Origin: Azolla pinnata | Taxonomy: Eukaryota; Streptophyta; Polypodiopsida; Salviniales; Salviniaceae | DNA length: 64,000 bases | Reading direction: 5' to 3' | Assembly: GCA_037176905.1 (NCBI GenBank) | Contig: JBBBWG010012223.1 | Coordinates: forward strand, 111,329 to 175,328 | Shown here: positions 24,201-35,912 of the stretch, piece after piece | Layout: every line of letters starts with the position of its first letter | Numbering within the stretch: position 1 is the stretch's first letter | Notes under the pieces: generated by a model | Seen by the model: only the letters and a program-made list of their open reading frames with translations | Databases searched by the model: none | What the model was told of the DNA's origin: nothing | Position numbers and translations under genes: made by a program

Positions 24201-24941
24201 GGGCTTGGCTCGGAGGGTTTCTACGGCCCTTCGAATGCATCAAGAATCTCTGCGAATCCCAACACTTACGTGCTACAGCTGGGGACTGATTTCTTGAGAA
24301 ACCATCAAGTTGACGGTATCGACTTTGCTGGTGCGCATGCCTACCCAGATGCATGGTAATCTCTTTGATTTCGGACTCTCTCTAGACGCAAATCTACCTC
24401 TTTAATGACTGTTTTATCTGACCGATCTAATACTTTTTACACACCGTCTGACCACAAATGTACCTTTGCAACAACTCTTTTCTCTGATTCGAGTATCTTT
24501 GATTTGTGGATCTGAAGGTTAGGATCAGATGTAGACTCGGTACGACAAATCTCGTTTGTAGAGAACTGGATAGCGGTTCATATATCAGATTGCACTTCGA
24601 TTTTGCGCAAGCCATTCCTCTTGGGGGAATTTGGAATGTCGGCCAAGAATGCAAGATTCAACCCTGAGGATAGGAAGCTTTTCTTTCAAACAATATACAC
24701 GATGCTGTATGTGGCAGCTCTAGGGGGTGGTTCAATGGCAGGGAGTCTTCTATGGCAGGTGTTTCCGAAAGGAATGGATAACTGCAACGATGGCTATCAG
24801 ATCGTGCTGTCGGAGGGTGAATCGCTGTCGGAGATCATCTTGCAGCATTCTCTAAGGCTCCAAGACCTCATCGAAACTGCAACAGCGGGTCATTCCGTGA
24901 AAGCAAAGATTTGTCCGTTGAAATTGAAATGCTGTTGGTAA
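21244..24941 (+). CDS. MAN: Mannan endo-1,4-beta-mannosidase (GH5), five exons
   Basis: Exons 21244-21495, 22170-22364, 23895-24017, 24144-24355 and 24518-24941 join in frame to 401 residues. It is predicted to cleave internal beta-1,4 links in cell-wall mannans by the GH5 retaining mechanism. Early motifs are [19 protein letters not shown] and [14 protein letters not shown]. The acid/base Glu177 lies in [17 protein letters not shown] motif follows, and the nucleophile Glu298 sits in KPFLLGEFG. Length and order match plant endo-mannanases. No signal peptide is visible at the N-terminus, unlike most secreted family members. Either the protein stays inside the cell, as suggested for some plant isoforms, or an upstream exon is missed; the TATA element 44 bp upstream argues for this start. 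Intron 1 holds a duplicated copy of its own 5' splice site. Confidence 0.92.
21475..21895 (+). repeat. ~205-bp tandem duplication across the exon 1/intron 1 junction
   Basis: Copy 1 (about 21475-21680) starts in exon 1 and includes GACAAGGTTTTCCAG and the GTATGT donor. Copy 2 (about 21681-21895) repeats it with GACGAGGTTTTCCAG and GTGCGT. Both copies share GGAATTCA, GCATCTTGCTT-like words, CTTGTGAACAGCTTTGATTC and CCTGGAATATGCA. Confidence 0.85.
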
Positions 24942-25869
24942 CGTACCTATCCGATCCTTTCCTGTTTTTCTTGTACTTTGTAATTGTATTGCATGATGTG
25001 ATCCCTGCCGATGGAATGGGTGTTGCTGAAACTGCGCATTGGTAGCGGTGCTTTGGTGTGATTGATTGATTTGTTCTTTATTGACATGCCTCGATGAGGA
25101 ATCCGATTCATTGCTTTTTGGAAAGCCTGGTTTCTGCGTTGTAATCCCTTGTTCTTCGAAATATGGTCGAATTGTTGATCAATTTGCAGCATGCTGGTTG
25201 CAAAGAACATTGCAATTTACATGTGAGTGCCTCTTATATATCTCTGATGACCATCTTTGGAATCAAAGTATGCATTGTTGCATATTCTTGATTAATTTCA
25301 GTTTTTAAGACCATTGATGTTAGTAGATGTTCCTCCCAAAACTGGGAATTCTGAATGCTGCATGAATTTCATTCTGTGAATAATAGTCAAAAAGATACAA
25401 TCAATAATGGCTCGATCAAACACTGTACACTGCTACTAATGGTGCACTGCACTGTTTTGCTTCCTATCCTCGATGCGGTGTAAAGCCAAAGAATCTGCTT
25501 TTCTTATTGATTTGGTCGGATTGCTCATCCAGATCCGAATCATTGGTCGATTAGGTCGTGCATCATCATACGTGCCACTGAAGCGAGAGAATCTATGATG
25601 GAATCCAATTTGGTCGGATTTCTCATCCGCAAATGCGCAGTGGGCTTGAATCGTTTGCCCCAGTTTGGTATATATGACCGAGACACATCAACAACATCCG
25701 AATACGCTCGGCAGAATGTCCTTTAAGTTCAGCTTTTGAACGTATCGAACTCATGGGGCGATTTGTGGCCATTGGGCTTGGTTGATTCGAACATGATTGA
25801 GTCTCGGATGGAACTGCTGTAAAAAAAACACCTCTTGTTGCCAGAATGTCTCTATATCCATATGCCAAT
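24942..25869. other. Intergenic sequence
   Basis: This contains the mannanase 3' flank. No other gene is seen. Confidence 0.5.
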
Positions 25870-27045
25870 AATTAGACCCTTATTGGTTTTGGAGTCCAAA
25901 AACCCTCATTGGCAAAATGTCTCTGTCCATATGCTAGTAACTAGAACCCTGTCTCCCAATTTAGGGTTTCGGGGTCCAGAAAAACCCTAACTGCCAATGC
26001 CTCTCTCTCTCTCTCTCTCTCATTCCATGGTTTTGGGGTCCAAAAACCCTAATGGCATAATGTCTCTATCCAAATGCCATTGATTGAAACCCTCTCTCTC
26101 ATTTAGGGTTTAGGGTTTAGGGGCTCAAAAACCCTAATTGCACAATCATTTAGGGCTCCTAAGACCCTAATTGCACAATCATTTAGGGCTCCTAAGACCC
26201 TAGTTGCAGAATCATTTAGGGCTCCTAAGACTCTAGTTGCAGAATCATTTAGGGTTCCTAAAACCCTGATTGTACAATCATTTGGGGTTCCTAAGACCCT
26301 AATTGCACAACCATTTAAGGTTCCTGAAACCCTGATTGCACAATTATTTAGGGTTTAGGGTTAAGGGTTTTGGGGTGTTGTAGGATTTAGGGTTTAGCGT
26401 TTAGGGGATCAAAAACCCTAAGTGAAGCCCTCTCTTTGATTTAGGGTTTAGGGTTTAGGGGCTCAAAAACACTAATTGCACAATCATGTAGGGTTCCTAA
26501 GACCCTAATTGCACAAGCATTTAGGGTTCCTAAAACCCTAATTGAAACCCTCTCTCTGATTTAGGGTTTAGGGTTTAGGGGCTCAAAAACCCTAATTGCA
26601 CAATCATGTAGGGTTCCTAAGACCCTGATTGCACAATCATTTAGGGTTCCTAAAACCCTAATTGCACAATCATTTAGGGTTTAGGGTTAGGGGATCAAAA
26701 ACCCTAATTGAAACCCTCTATCTGATTTGGGGTTTAGGGTTTAGGGGCTCAAAAACCCTAATTGCACAATCATGTAGGGTTCCTAAGGCCCTGATTGCAC
26801 AATCATGTAGGGTTCCTAAAACCCTAATTGCACAGTCATGTAGGGTTCCTAAGAACCTAATTGCACAATCATGTAGGGTTCCTAAGACCCTGATTGCACA
26901 ATCATGTAGGGTTCCTAAAACCCTAATTGCACAATCATGTAGGGTTCCTAAGACCCTAATTGCACAATCATTTAGGGTTCCTAAAACCCTAATTGCACAA
27001 TCATTTAGGGTTTAGGGTTTAGGGATTTAGGGTTTTGGGCATGTT
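25870..27045. repeat. Telomere-like minisatellite upstream of the NAGK gene
   Basis: More than 20 copies of a ~33-bp unit containing CAATCATTTAGGGTTCCTAA and ACCCTAATTGCA, with blocks of TTTAGGG. A CT microsatellite sits at about 25999-26021. Unit and inverted half-unit (AGGGTT...AACCCT) make most copies partly self-complementary. The array runs to within about 100 bp of the NAGK start. Confidence 0.9.
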
Positions 27046-27140
27046 CTTCATCATTTGTATATATCCATTTGTTTCCTTCTTCTTCTTCTTCTTCTTCTTC
27101 TTCTGCAGAAAATTCCTGATTTCTAGGGTTTGGAGCAGCC

Positions 27141-28223
27141 ATGGCTTCTTCCCTCTGCTCTTCCCCTGCCTCGCTGCCTTCTCCTTCTCCTTCTCCTTCT
27201 CCTGCTTCTTCTTCTTCCTCCCTGTTCGATCGTGCAGCTCTATCCTCCCTATCTCTCCGCTCGCAGCGATGCCTTTCTTCCCCCCCTCCTCCGCGATCGC
27301 GCAGACGCGGAGCTCCTCCATTCCGAGTGCAGGCAGTTGCGACCTCCCCGCCCTTGGTCTCCCCACCTCGCTTCACCTCCCACGATCGCGTCGACGTCCT
27401 CTCCGAGGCGCTCCCCTTCATCCAACGCTTCCAGAACAAGACCGTGGTGGTCAAGTACGGCGGAGCGGCCATGAAGGACCCTTCCCTCAAGGACGGCGTC
27501 ATCAAGGACCTTGTTCTTCTCTCCTGCGTCGGCCTCAGGCCCGTCTTTGTGCACGGCGGGGGCCCCGAGATCAATCAATGGCTGGAGAAGCTCGGCATAA
27601 AGCCGAAATTCGAGGGGGGGCTGCGAGTCACAGACGAAGCTACCATGGAGATCGTGGAGATGGTGCTTGCAGGTAAGGTGAACAAGTCTCTTGTGTCTCT
27701 GATCAATCGGGAGGGTGGGGTAGGAGTAGGTCTGAGTGGGAAAGACGGGAAGATGATAGTGGCACGGCCAGCAGCAGGCGGATCGCTAGGCCTGGTAGGA
27801 GAGATAGCTTCCATTAACACAAGCATTCTGGAAGGATTGGTGGAGAAAGGTGCAATCCCTGTGATTGCATCTGTAGCTGCAGATCACACGGGGCAAGGCT
27901 ATAACATCAATGCCGATACAGCTGCGGGAGAGATTGCAGCATCGTTAGGCGCCGAGAAGCTCATATTGCTCACAGATGTGCCTGGTATCATGCTAGATGT
28001 GAAAGATCCCAAGTCTTTGGTCAAAGAGATGAGCATCAAAGAGACAAGGAAGCTCATCTCTGAAGGGAGAGTTAGCGGGGGTATGATCCCGAAGATCGAG
28101 TGCTGTATTCGAGCCATAGCTCAAGGCGTAAGGACAGCTAGCATTATTGATGGAAGGGTCCCTCACTCTTTGCTCTTGGAAATCCTCACCGATGAAGGAG
28201 CAGGTACTATGATCATTGGCTGA
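27141..28223 (+). CDS. NAGK: Acetylglutamate kinase, chloroplast, intronless
   Basis: This enzyme phosphorylates N-acetyl-L-glutamate with ATP, the second and regulated step of the cyclic arginine/ornithine pathway, in the plastid. The protein has 360 residues. Residues 1 to about 64 are rich in Ser, Pro and Arg and end at VQA, a plausible transit-peptide cleavage site. The amino-acid-kinase fold follows: KYGGAAMKD at 105-113, the HGGGPEIN phosphate-binding loop near 138-145, and FEGGLRVTD near 157-165. [17 protein letters not shown] and LLTDVPGIM come later, then GGMIPKIE near the C-terminus. The ATG sits in a good context (GCCATGGCT) shortly after a TTC microsatellite, and no splice signal interrupts the frame. 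Plant NAGK is normally relieved from arginine inhibition by the PII protein; whether that holds here cannot be read from sequence alone. Telomere-type TTTAGGG words flank both ends. Confidence 0.96.
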   Translation: MASSLCSSPASLPSPSPSPSPASSSSSLFDRAALSSLSLRSQRCLSSPPPPRSRRRGAPPFRVQAVATSPPLVSPPRFTSHDRVDVLSEALPFIQRFQNKTVVVKYGGAAMKDPSLKDGVIKDLVLLSCVGLRPVFVHGGGPEINQWLEKLGIKPKFEGGLRVTDEATMEIVEMVLAGKVNKSLVSLINREGGVGVGLSGKDGKMIVARPAAGGSLGLVGEIASINTSILEGLVEKGAIPVIASVAADHTGQGYNINADTAAGEIAASLGAEKLILLTDVPGIMLDVKDPKSLVKEMSIKETRKLISEGRVSGGMIPKIECCIRAIAQGVRTASIIDGRVPHSLLLEILTDEGAGTMIIG

Positions 28224-29051
28224 GTTTAGGGTTTAGGGTTGGGGAAGAGCTTGAAGCATTTTGAGAAAAGAAAAGAAGCCATGACGGATTCTCTCGAATG
28301 CACATATTGAATACAAAAGAATAAAGAAGTTCTCTCTTTTTTTTTCAATTGTTTTATGTGGGGTGTTTCTTCTGAATGCCTATTCGGTTCGAGGCGTTTC
28401 ACAGTGTTCATGATTGGGGTTTGGGATCAGTTTCAATGCTTTGGAGATTCTTATACATCTGTAATGTAATGTCTTGCGCAGTATAGGTATGATTTTTTTC
28501 CTCGTCCCTCTGAAATTAGAGGGGAAAGAAAGAAAGGGGAAGTTGATAACACCTATTTTGGTATGATTTCAAGGATTCCTTCTTTGAGATGCTCATGCTG
28601 TAATAGCATGAGTGTGAATAAGACTTTAGTTTTGTATATGCCAAGGAAGATACATTCCAATGATGAATCTTGGGATTTCCGTATCTAATGATGAAGCTTG
28701 GAATTCCCCCATATCTAATGATGAAGCTTCAAATTGCTATCTTGCGTCGCATGCTTACTTTGGAAACATTGATGTGATGGAATATTTTAGATCTTGATAG
28801 CATCAATACATTTTTGCTTGGGAAGTGGTGAGGTATGAATTGTTGTAGGTGTACATGGTTATTTCTATTCTTGCACAATCGCGAAGAAACTGTAGATTTT
28901 GTTTATTGCGTTTATATGTGAATGCTTCAGATTTTTCAGGAGATAATAGAAGTGGGGAAGGCAGCTGAGCCATGCAAAATTGTGCTTCTTTTTTGCTTTG
29001 GTTTTGTACTTTGGGTTGGCTAATTTTGTAGTAAACTGGCATTTGGAACCT
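28224..29051. other. NAGK 3' flank
   Basis: Begins with TTTAGGGTTTAGGG directly after the stop codon. It is then AT-rich, with no gene. Confidence 0.5.
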
Positions 29052-29322
29052 GTAAATTAGTCCTTTTTTTTTCTCTTTGGGGATTCAATCAAATTAGCCT
29101 TTCTGCCAATGATAACATTGGAAGTTCTGATTAATGCCATGTCTATGTAAATATTGTGCTGCATATTAAATCTGTTGTGCTAATCGGTGTAAATTAGTCC
29201 TTTTTTCTCTTTGGGGATTCAACCAAATTAGCCTGTCTGCCAATGATAACATCGGAAGTTCTGATTAATGCCATGTCTATGTAAATATTATGCTGCATAT
29301 TAAATCTGTTGTGCGAATCGGT
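29052..29322. repeat. ~135-bp tandem duplication
   Basis: Copy 1 at about 29052-29186 and copy 2 at about 29187-29322 are nearly identical, sharing TCTTTGGGGATTCAA, GCCAATGATAACAT and TGATTAATGCCATGTCTATG. Few differences suggest a recent event. Confidence 0.85.
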
Positions 29323-30876
29323 GGCTGGTTATGTATCTCTGATCCCATTTGTTATGATCACAGCTTTCGCAAAGAGGATTCCTTCATCATCACAATCTTT
29401 TCCCTAACAGATTTCAATATAATTACTGACAGTATTTGTGTACTGACTGGTGCTGCTTGCAAAGTACTTATATGTGAAGATTAAAGGATTTCTATCTTGC
29501 TCTCAAATCATGAGATTACTGCGGTCATGGTGCGTCATTAGGTTCGTGATACGTTGCGAAATCGAGTATATCATTTGCCAGAGTGCTGAGCTTTCCCTTG
29601 ATTTCAAGTGGATCGATTCGTGGGGGTCATATTTGGGATGCGGATCGTTGTACTCCGATCTCTTCCTCTTTCAAGCTTTTTTCAAAGCTTACAGTGGTAA
29701 ATCACTATTTCTTTGGGTTAAGCCAAGTTCCTCACCTAAATGGCACGGTAACAGCATGCACAAGCCGAGCAAAGCGAATCGATCGTCCTTAAACTGAAAG
29801 CTTTTTGCATCAGTGAGCCAGGTTCTGTCGACATCGAACAACTCTAATCGTCGGACCGAGGCTGCTTATATCAAAGTTGCTACCGTATCGGCAGATGTCG
29901 GGGCTCTCTCTACACAAGCTAGGACCGATTTCGGCCGGCAACAGCAGCCTGCGATCTGCTGCTATTTCCGACACAAAAACACTGTCTGAAATAACAAGCA
30001 AAAAAACAGAATCAATCAGAAGCCCTTTCTCGAGGTTCGATATCCGAGAGGCACAAGTCGCTGGTTACCGAATCCTGAGAACATCAGATCTTCTCTTCAG
30101 AATTCTCCGATCTTCTCTTCAGAATTCTCAGATCTTCTCTTCAGAATTCTCAGCTTTCTCTTCAAAACCCACACCAACGGCCAAGTGAAGTGATGATCTA
30201 CAAAGAAACAGAAGGGACAAAAGGAAACGGCCAAAAAACGTTGCGTGTGAACGCGGACACATCCGCTCCCGTGTGAAACCGGCCGTTTTCCCGCCAATTC
30301 CCTTCCCGCCCTTTTTCCTTTTTCCCGCGTGTTTCTCGTCTGCCTCCTTCCTCTCTTCTACGTCCACTCCATTTCTTCTGTTTTCTCTCTGTGCGCAAAC
30401 CCTAATTTTTTCCTCGAGACTTGCTGCGCCTGATCTCTCCTCCTTCCTTCCCACCCTTCGATCCGATCCACGCTCTTCCGGCCTCCCCCCGCGCTTCCCC
30501 GTCCCCAATGCTCGCTCGCTGATTTGCGGACGTTTAGAGATCGACTTGAGAGCCGGCGCCGACGACGCAATCGGGAGAGACGGGAGCGTGTGGCGCCGCC
30601 TCCTCCTCTCTCCGATCTTGTCCTTTTTCGGTGAGTCTACACGTACTCGTACGTTGTTGCACGCGCGTGTGTACGAATCTGCTCGTTCTCCCTCGATTTT
30701 TTGGATTCTCGGTCATGATTTGCTTTGCTCGTGTTAGTCATTATCCTATTTTTTCCTCCCTCCAAGGCTGTGCTTTGTACTGCTTCTTACCGCGTTTCGT
30801 TTATGATTTGAACTTAAGATTTTCATTCTCACATTTGTCTTCTGCTTTAGGGTCTTATCTCTACGTTCTTTAGAGC

Positions 30877-33800
30877 ATGGGCCAGCTCTGTGCTGCAACA
30901 AGTGCAAGTGCATACTCTTGTGGTGCGTCTTGGATCTGCCTAACTAACTCATTTTGAGTTCTTTTTTGCTATTAAAGATCGGGTTTCTTTTTTCCCTTTT
31001 CAAGAAACAACATATTTGCTTCGAATTTATGAAGCTATTGTTCCAATAATTTTCTGTCATTCTCAAACCGAGGTTCTATGTCAATCCAAAATCTGAAACT
31101 TATACTCTGGTCACAAGATTACTTTTTGTCTAGTCTAATTTTCAACATTGAATGAGACTTCTGTCAGATTTTTTGTTTTGTCCTTTGGATTATGGAATCT
31201 GTGATCCATCTGAATTTGCGTCTTTGCAGATAATGACGAAATTAGCGGAAATTCAATGTTAAAGAACGATGAAGGGAGATGTCCTGAATCAGATTGGTAT
31301 ATGAATAAGTTAGAAAAATTGAAGCCAATAAAGGTACTGAATTCCTCAGGTGGTCGTGATCAGTGCAAGACAAGATCCATGGTAGATCTTGTGATGAGGC
31401 CGAAAGAAGAAGAAGATCTAAATGATAGAAAGGTCTTATCAAATTCCACTAATGGCATTCGCACAAGTAAATCAACTTCAACGACTTTACAGACACCTGA
31501 GAGTGATGATGAACTGGAAAAAATGACTCTTGGACAAATGCAAAGTCTTCTGAAATTTTTTTCTAAAGGGACATCAAAAATAAAGAATAAAAGTAGTCAG
31601 AAAACTTTGAAGAAACCTTGTTCAAAAGGCGTAGCGAGTATATTGCCGTTAACAGATACATGGGACCAAATGACTGATTTTGGCATTCTAATGAAGAATG
31701 AAGGCGCTTCAGAAGTAAAGCACAATTCTTTTTTGCCCACTACAGAGGTTGCTTCAACTGTCGGAACAAGCATGTGGTTATCGGCACATACATGCAATGC
31801 CACTTCAGTGGAAGATGCCATTAACACTATTAAGGTTACACTGACTGACCCCATGATTAAAACAAGTGAAATGCAAGAGGATTCTGTATCAAAGGATATT
31901 GTTTGTAGAACGCATGAAAGGCGAACTACAGTAAGAAAGAGACCAATAAATGAGACTACAGTTGATAGTTTAAGTAACGATGAAAATGTTATTGATGATG
32001 ATGATGCCATGACCCTAGGAATGTGGCAATCACACAAAAAAAGGAAAACTTCAAGCAAGAAAAAGAAGCGGAATGAGCAGTTGAAGGTAGTGGAAAGTTC
32101 ATCAATTGCAGATCCATCTCTTTGTTCTCTGAACACTTCCTCAAATATTGATAATTATGCATTTGAAGAGTTAGCCATGTCAGGATGCGATCAGACGGTG
32201 TCATCTTTAATACCCCAGGATTGTACTTCCTCTGGCAGTATGAATGTAGAAGACTATTCTCAGTTAAACCAATCAGTTCTGGAAGGCCATGTAAGTAGAG
32301 AAGACGTGATTTGTAATGAAATGGATGATATGCTGGCTACTGGAATCGATGTCTCAACAAATATTGAGAATGATGGCACAATAATTGTTGGAAGTGGAAA
32401 TTCAGCCGTCTTTGACAATGTGATCTCAAGAGATCGTAATAATGATTGTTCTAAAAACATTGTTTCTTCAAGTAAAATTAGTGATGAATTTCCAAACAAT
32501 GTGGGCACTGAAACCTTAAGCTACACAGTCAATGTAACTCCAAGTGAAATAGGCAGCAGTGTCTCAAACACTTTTAAGAAGCAGGTTTCAAGCAGCACTG
32601 ACATGGAAATCTTAAGAAATACTAGCAATGGGAGCATAAGAGATATGGTGAATGTTTCTTTGTTCGAAATCAGCTGCAGTGTTTCTAATACTGTTGAGAA
32701 AGACATTTCAAGAAATGATTGTGAAGGATTACATTGTGCCGACAAAAACCAAGTTTTAGGAGACCATGGAAATAAAAGCGCAAATGGGGATGAAAACTTT
32801 GTCAGTTTTGACACGAATCACCAACCTGCGAAGTCTCCTAGTCAACTGAAAGAAAGCAGTTGGAATGCTACAAGTCTTGTCTGTCATGAAACTCTACAAC
32901 TAGAGAGTCGAGTTCTTGCCACTGGCCATGGTTCCACAGATGCTTTGTTTCAAAGTAATGAAGTCAAGGAAAACACAGTAATTGAGCATGGAAACAGCAT
33001 AGCAATTTCAGAAAATATTGCTGTCGGGGCGATGATTGAAAATAGAGAATGCCGAGCAATAGTTGACGATATCAAATGTAAAGTAACGATCGGAAATATC
33101 CAAGTTTCCACAGATAATGCAGGTTCAAGTTTTAACGAGGAGCAACGATGTAGCAAACAGATCTGTGAACCTTCTTCTAATACAGGAAACAATTCTGTGA
33201 ACTTAGATAATTCTGATATTTCTAATACTGTTCAACACAATCACAGGATTGAAGGACAGAGTAGAGAAGCTGCATCAGCTAATGATCAGATGTCACCCAT
33301 CAGAAATTACGTTACTGAAACTGGCTGCACTGAAGAAATCTCTTTAATTGACTTATACTCCAATGAAAAGCTTGATTCTGAAGAGGAGCTGCGTCATGAT
33401 CATGTTAAACCATCAAAAATCCCTTCCAAAAGAAAGGTGAGCTACATCAATCAAGCCTTTTTTATTTTCTAGTTCCATTATAGGTTGAGATTAGTGTATT
33501 ATCATTAAGATGATGGTTTTACAGGCAATCTCTCCATTGTCCCGAGAAAAGCTTATAAAGGCATCGCGGATGTGTGATGAAGACGTTAGTCATAGAGGTA
33601 AGATAGTATTTTAACTGATATGTTCATAGTTTTTAGCGTCCAAAATGCTGAAAAGAATTCACTATGATGTTAGGTTTGAAAAAGCTACCACGTTCTTTCA
33701 AATGCTATATAGGACAGGATAATTTCAACCAGGATCTACAAGATGTCAATGCATGGACAAAGGGTACACCCATGAATGAAATAAGCCCATCCAGAAGATT

Positions 33801-34766
33801 CGGTCAAAAGGAAGAAGCTGCCCATGGGTCTCCTTGTCATAACCGACAGAAGTCACTATTTACAAAGTCATCAAAGATACCCACTTTGATGTTGTCAGAA
33901 TGTAGTCCTCCTAAAGCTGTAGAAGATCTGTCTCTTGTTTTGAATAATTCACCTTCACCTTCACCTTCAACACTTCAAGCCGCCAATAGCAATTCCATGC
34001 TAAGAGTTTCACCCTTCGTACCTACAAAGGGTATATTGAGATCAGCATCGCCTGGCTGTAAAGGTCCATGTACATGTGATGAGTGTGCGTCATTGCGCCT
34101 CAGGTCAGATCGGGCTGTTGAATTCTCTCAACAACAAATGCATGATATCGAGGGGCTAACAGTGAAACTTTTAAAAGAGCTGAATACAATGAGAGGGGTC
34201 CTAGAAGAGACGATTCATGGTGCTGTAAGGTCACACAGCCCAGGATCAGCCCGATCTCTAGATAAGGTATCACATTATCTGCATTGCATTGGAATTTCCT
34301 TGTATAGATTTTCTATATGATGGTTCTTTCATCTTTTATATTTCTGTGTATAGGCAAAAATGGTTGCAAATAGTGCAGTAGAGGCAGAAAAAATGGCCAA
34401 AACTTGGCTGGTGAGGATGGCACGAGATTGTAACCGCTATTGCAAAATCATGGTATGGCTGTTTTGACTAAAACATGGCTCATTTGTTTTGGCAATATGT
34501 GCCAATTTGTTTTTCTAGTGGAAATCTAGGCATGATTGCAGATACTCGTTTCGTACAAGTAGCTTCTGGCTCATGCTTTCATTTGGTTTTCATTTCAGCG
34601 CATGCAACAGAGGAAGCTAACATTTGCTGATGAGTCCGGTGGCCAGTTGTGCCAAGTGAAATTGTTCCGATCAAAGCCTAATAAAAGCTTATATGAAACT
34701 GTCGTCGAAGATTCATTAAACTGTGGTTCAACAAGCGAAATGCCAACTATGGAAGCCTCTAGTTGA
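30877..34766 (+). CDS. Conserved plant protein of unknown function, six coding exons
   Basis: Coding exons 30877-30922, 31230-33436, 33525-33597, 33674-34266, 34354-34452 and 34599-34766 join in frame to about 1061 residues. A 5' non-coding exon probably ends near 30629 at a GTGAGT donor. The C-terminal block from about residue 903 reads GCKGPCTCDECASLRLRSDR. It is followed by a helical VEFSQQQMHDIEGLTVKLLK stretch and then MQQRKLTFADE. I recall the same block, with its Cys cluster and final basic TFA motif, at the C-terminus of uncharacterised proteins across land plants. The second exon alone encodes about 735 residues, Ser/Asn/Asp-rich, with basic patches such as KKRKTSSKKKKR that could be nuclear signals. 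No catalytic domain is visible. The first coding exon is short and set by phase only, so the N-terminus is the weakest part. Confidence 0.72.
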
Positions 34767-35479
34767 GTTGTAGGCCTCGAGGTCATTCTATATTACCTCA
34801 ATGTAAACAGAAAACTTGTACTGTAGTTTTACTGGGATGCAGGCTAGTAGCCATCCAAGCAACAGGGTTAAGCCGATCAGATTTAAGTGAGTCTGGTGGT
34901 GTTAAAAAATTTTCATGCCAGAGACAGCTTTAGGTACCATGTAAACTGTATTATTGGGCTTTCTGAACAGAAATTCATGCCAAAATGCTATCATTCATGA
35001 TCTGCAAATTTGTTTACCACAAAAATTGTTGGTAACTCGGTTTTCCATTGCAGAAAAGAGGGTACAGTGAATGCTGTTGTCCGCATCTATGGATTTGGTT
35101 TTTCTTTTCTGATGGAGGTAAGACTGTATGTTTGCCATTAACTGCATGCATCAAATTGGAACATCAAATTGGTGCAAAGTCATACATCAAAGTGGAACAT
35201 AGCCTTCTGAAGATGATGCGTGTATGCACATCAGTTTCCAATCAAGGCTACAGTGCTATGGCGAACTTGCCTATTCTGTCTGCAAACTGTTTACAGTTCA
35301 CAAGCAAGATTTGTGTCAAAGATGACTGAGGGCGCAGCAGATGCAATGAAATTCCACGCGGTAGAAATCATCCATTTGATATTCCAAGCGCCAATTGGAG
35401 AGACTCCAAAGGTACGCCAAGGGTACAGCTTCATGTCTTTAGATGCAAGATCAGGTCATGTATAGGGCTGAGCTTTGAT

Positions 35480-35870
35480 GAGGGTTTCGACCTCTGATTA
35501 GGGTTAATTGAGGGACTAAACTTTGAGTAGGGTTTTGTATGATGAAGCTCTGATTAGGGTTTTGTATGATTAAGCTTTGATTAGGGTTTTGTATGATGAA
35601 GCTTTGATTAGGGTGTTGTATGATTAAGCTTCGATTAGGGTTCTGTATGATGAAGCTTTGATTAGGGTTTTGTATGATGAAGCTTTGGTTAGGGTTTTGT
35701 ATGATTAAGCTTTGATTAGGGTTTTGTATGATGAAGCTTTGATTAGGGTTCTGTATGATTAAGCTTTGATTAGGGTTCTGTATGATTAAGCTTTGATTAG
35801 GGTTTTGTATGATGAAGCTTTGGTTAGGGTTTTGAATGATTAAGCTTTGATCAGGGTTTTGTATGACTAA
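35480..35870. repeat. 27-bp tandem repeat before the PPR gene
   Basis: About 14 copies of a 27-bp unit containing GATGAAGCTTTGATTAGGGT and TTTGTAT. It includes TTAGGGTTTT, so it is again telomere-like, and it ends 45 bp before the PPR start codon. Confidence 0.9.
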
Positions 35871-35912
35871 TGATTCCCCTTAAACAGAGAGAAAGAGACA
35901 CTCTTCTGATCA

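Noticed and set aside
35480-35870. CRISPR-like regular repeats
   Set aside because: Units are contiguous with no unique spacers, and the genome is a plant's. It is a minisatellite.
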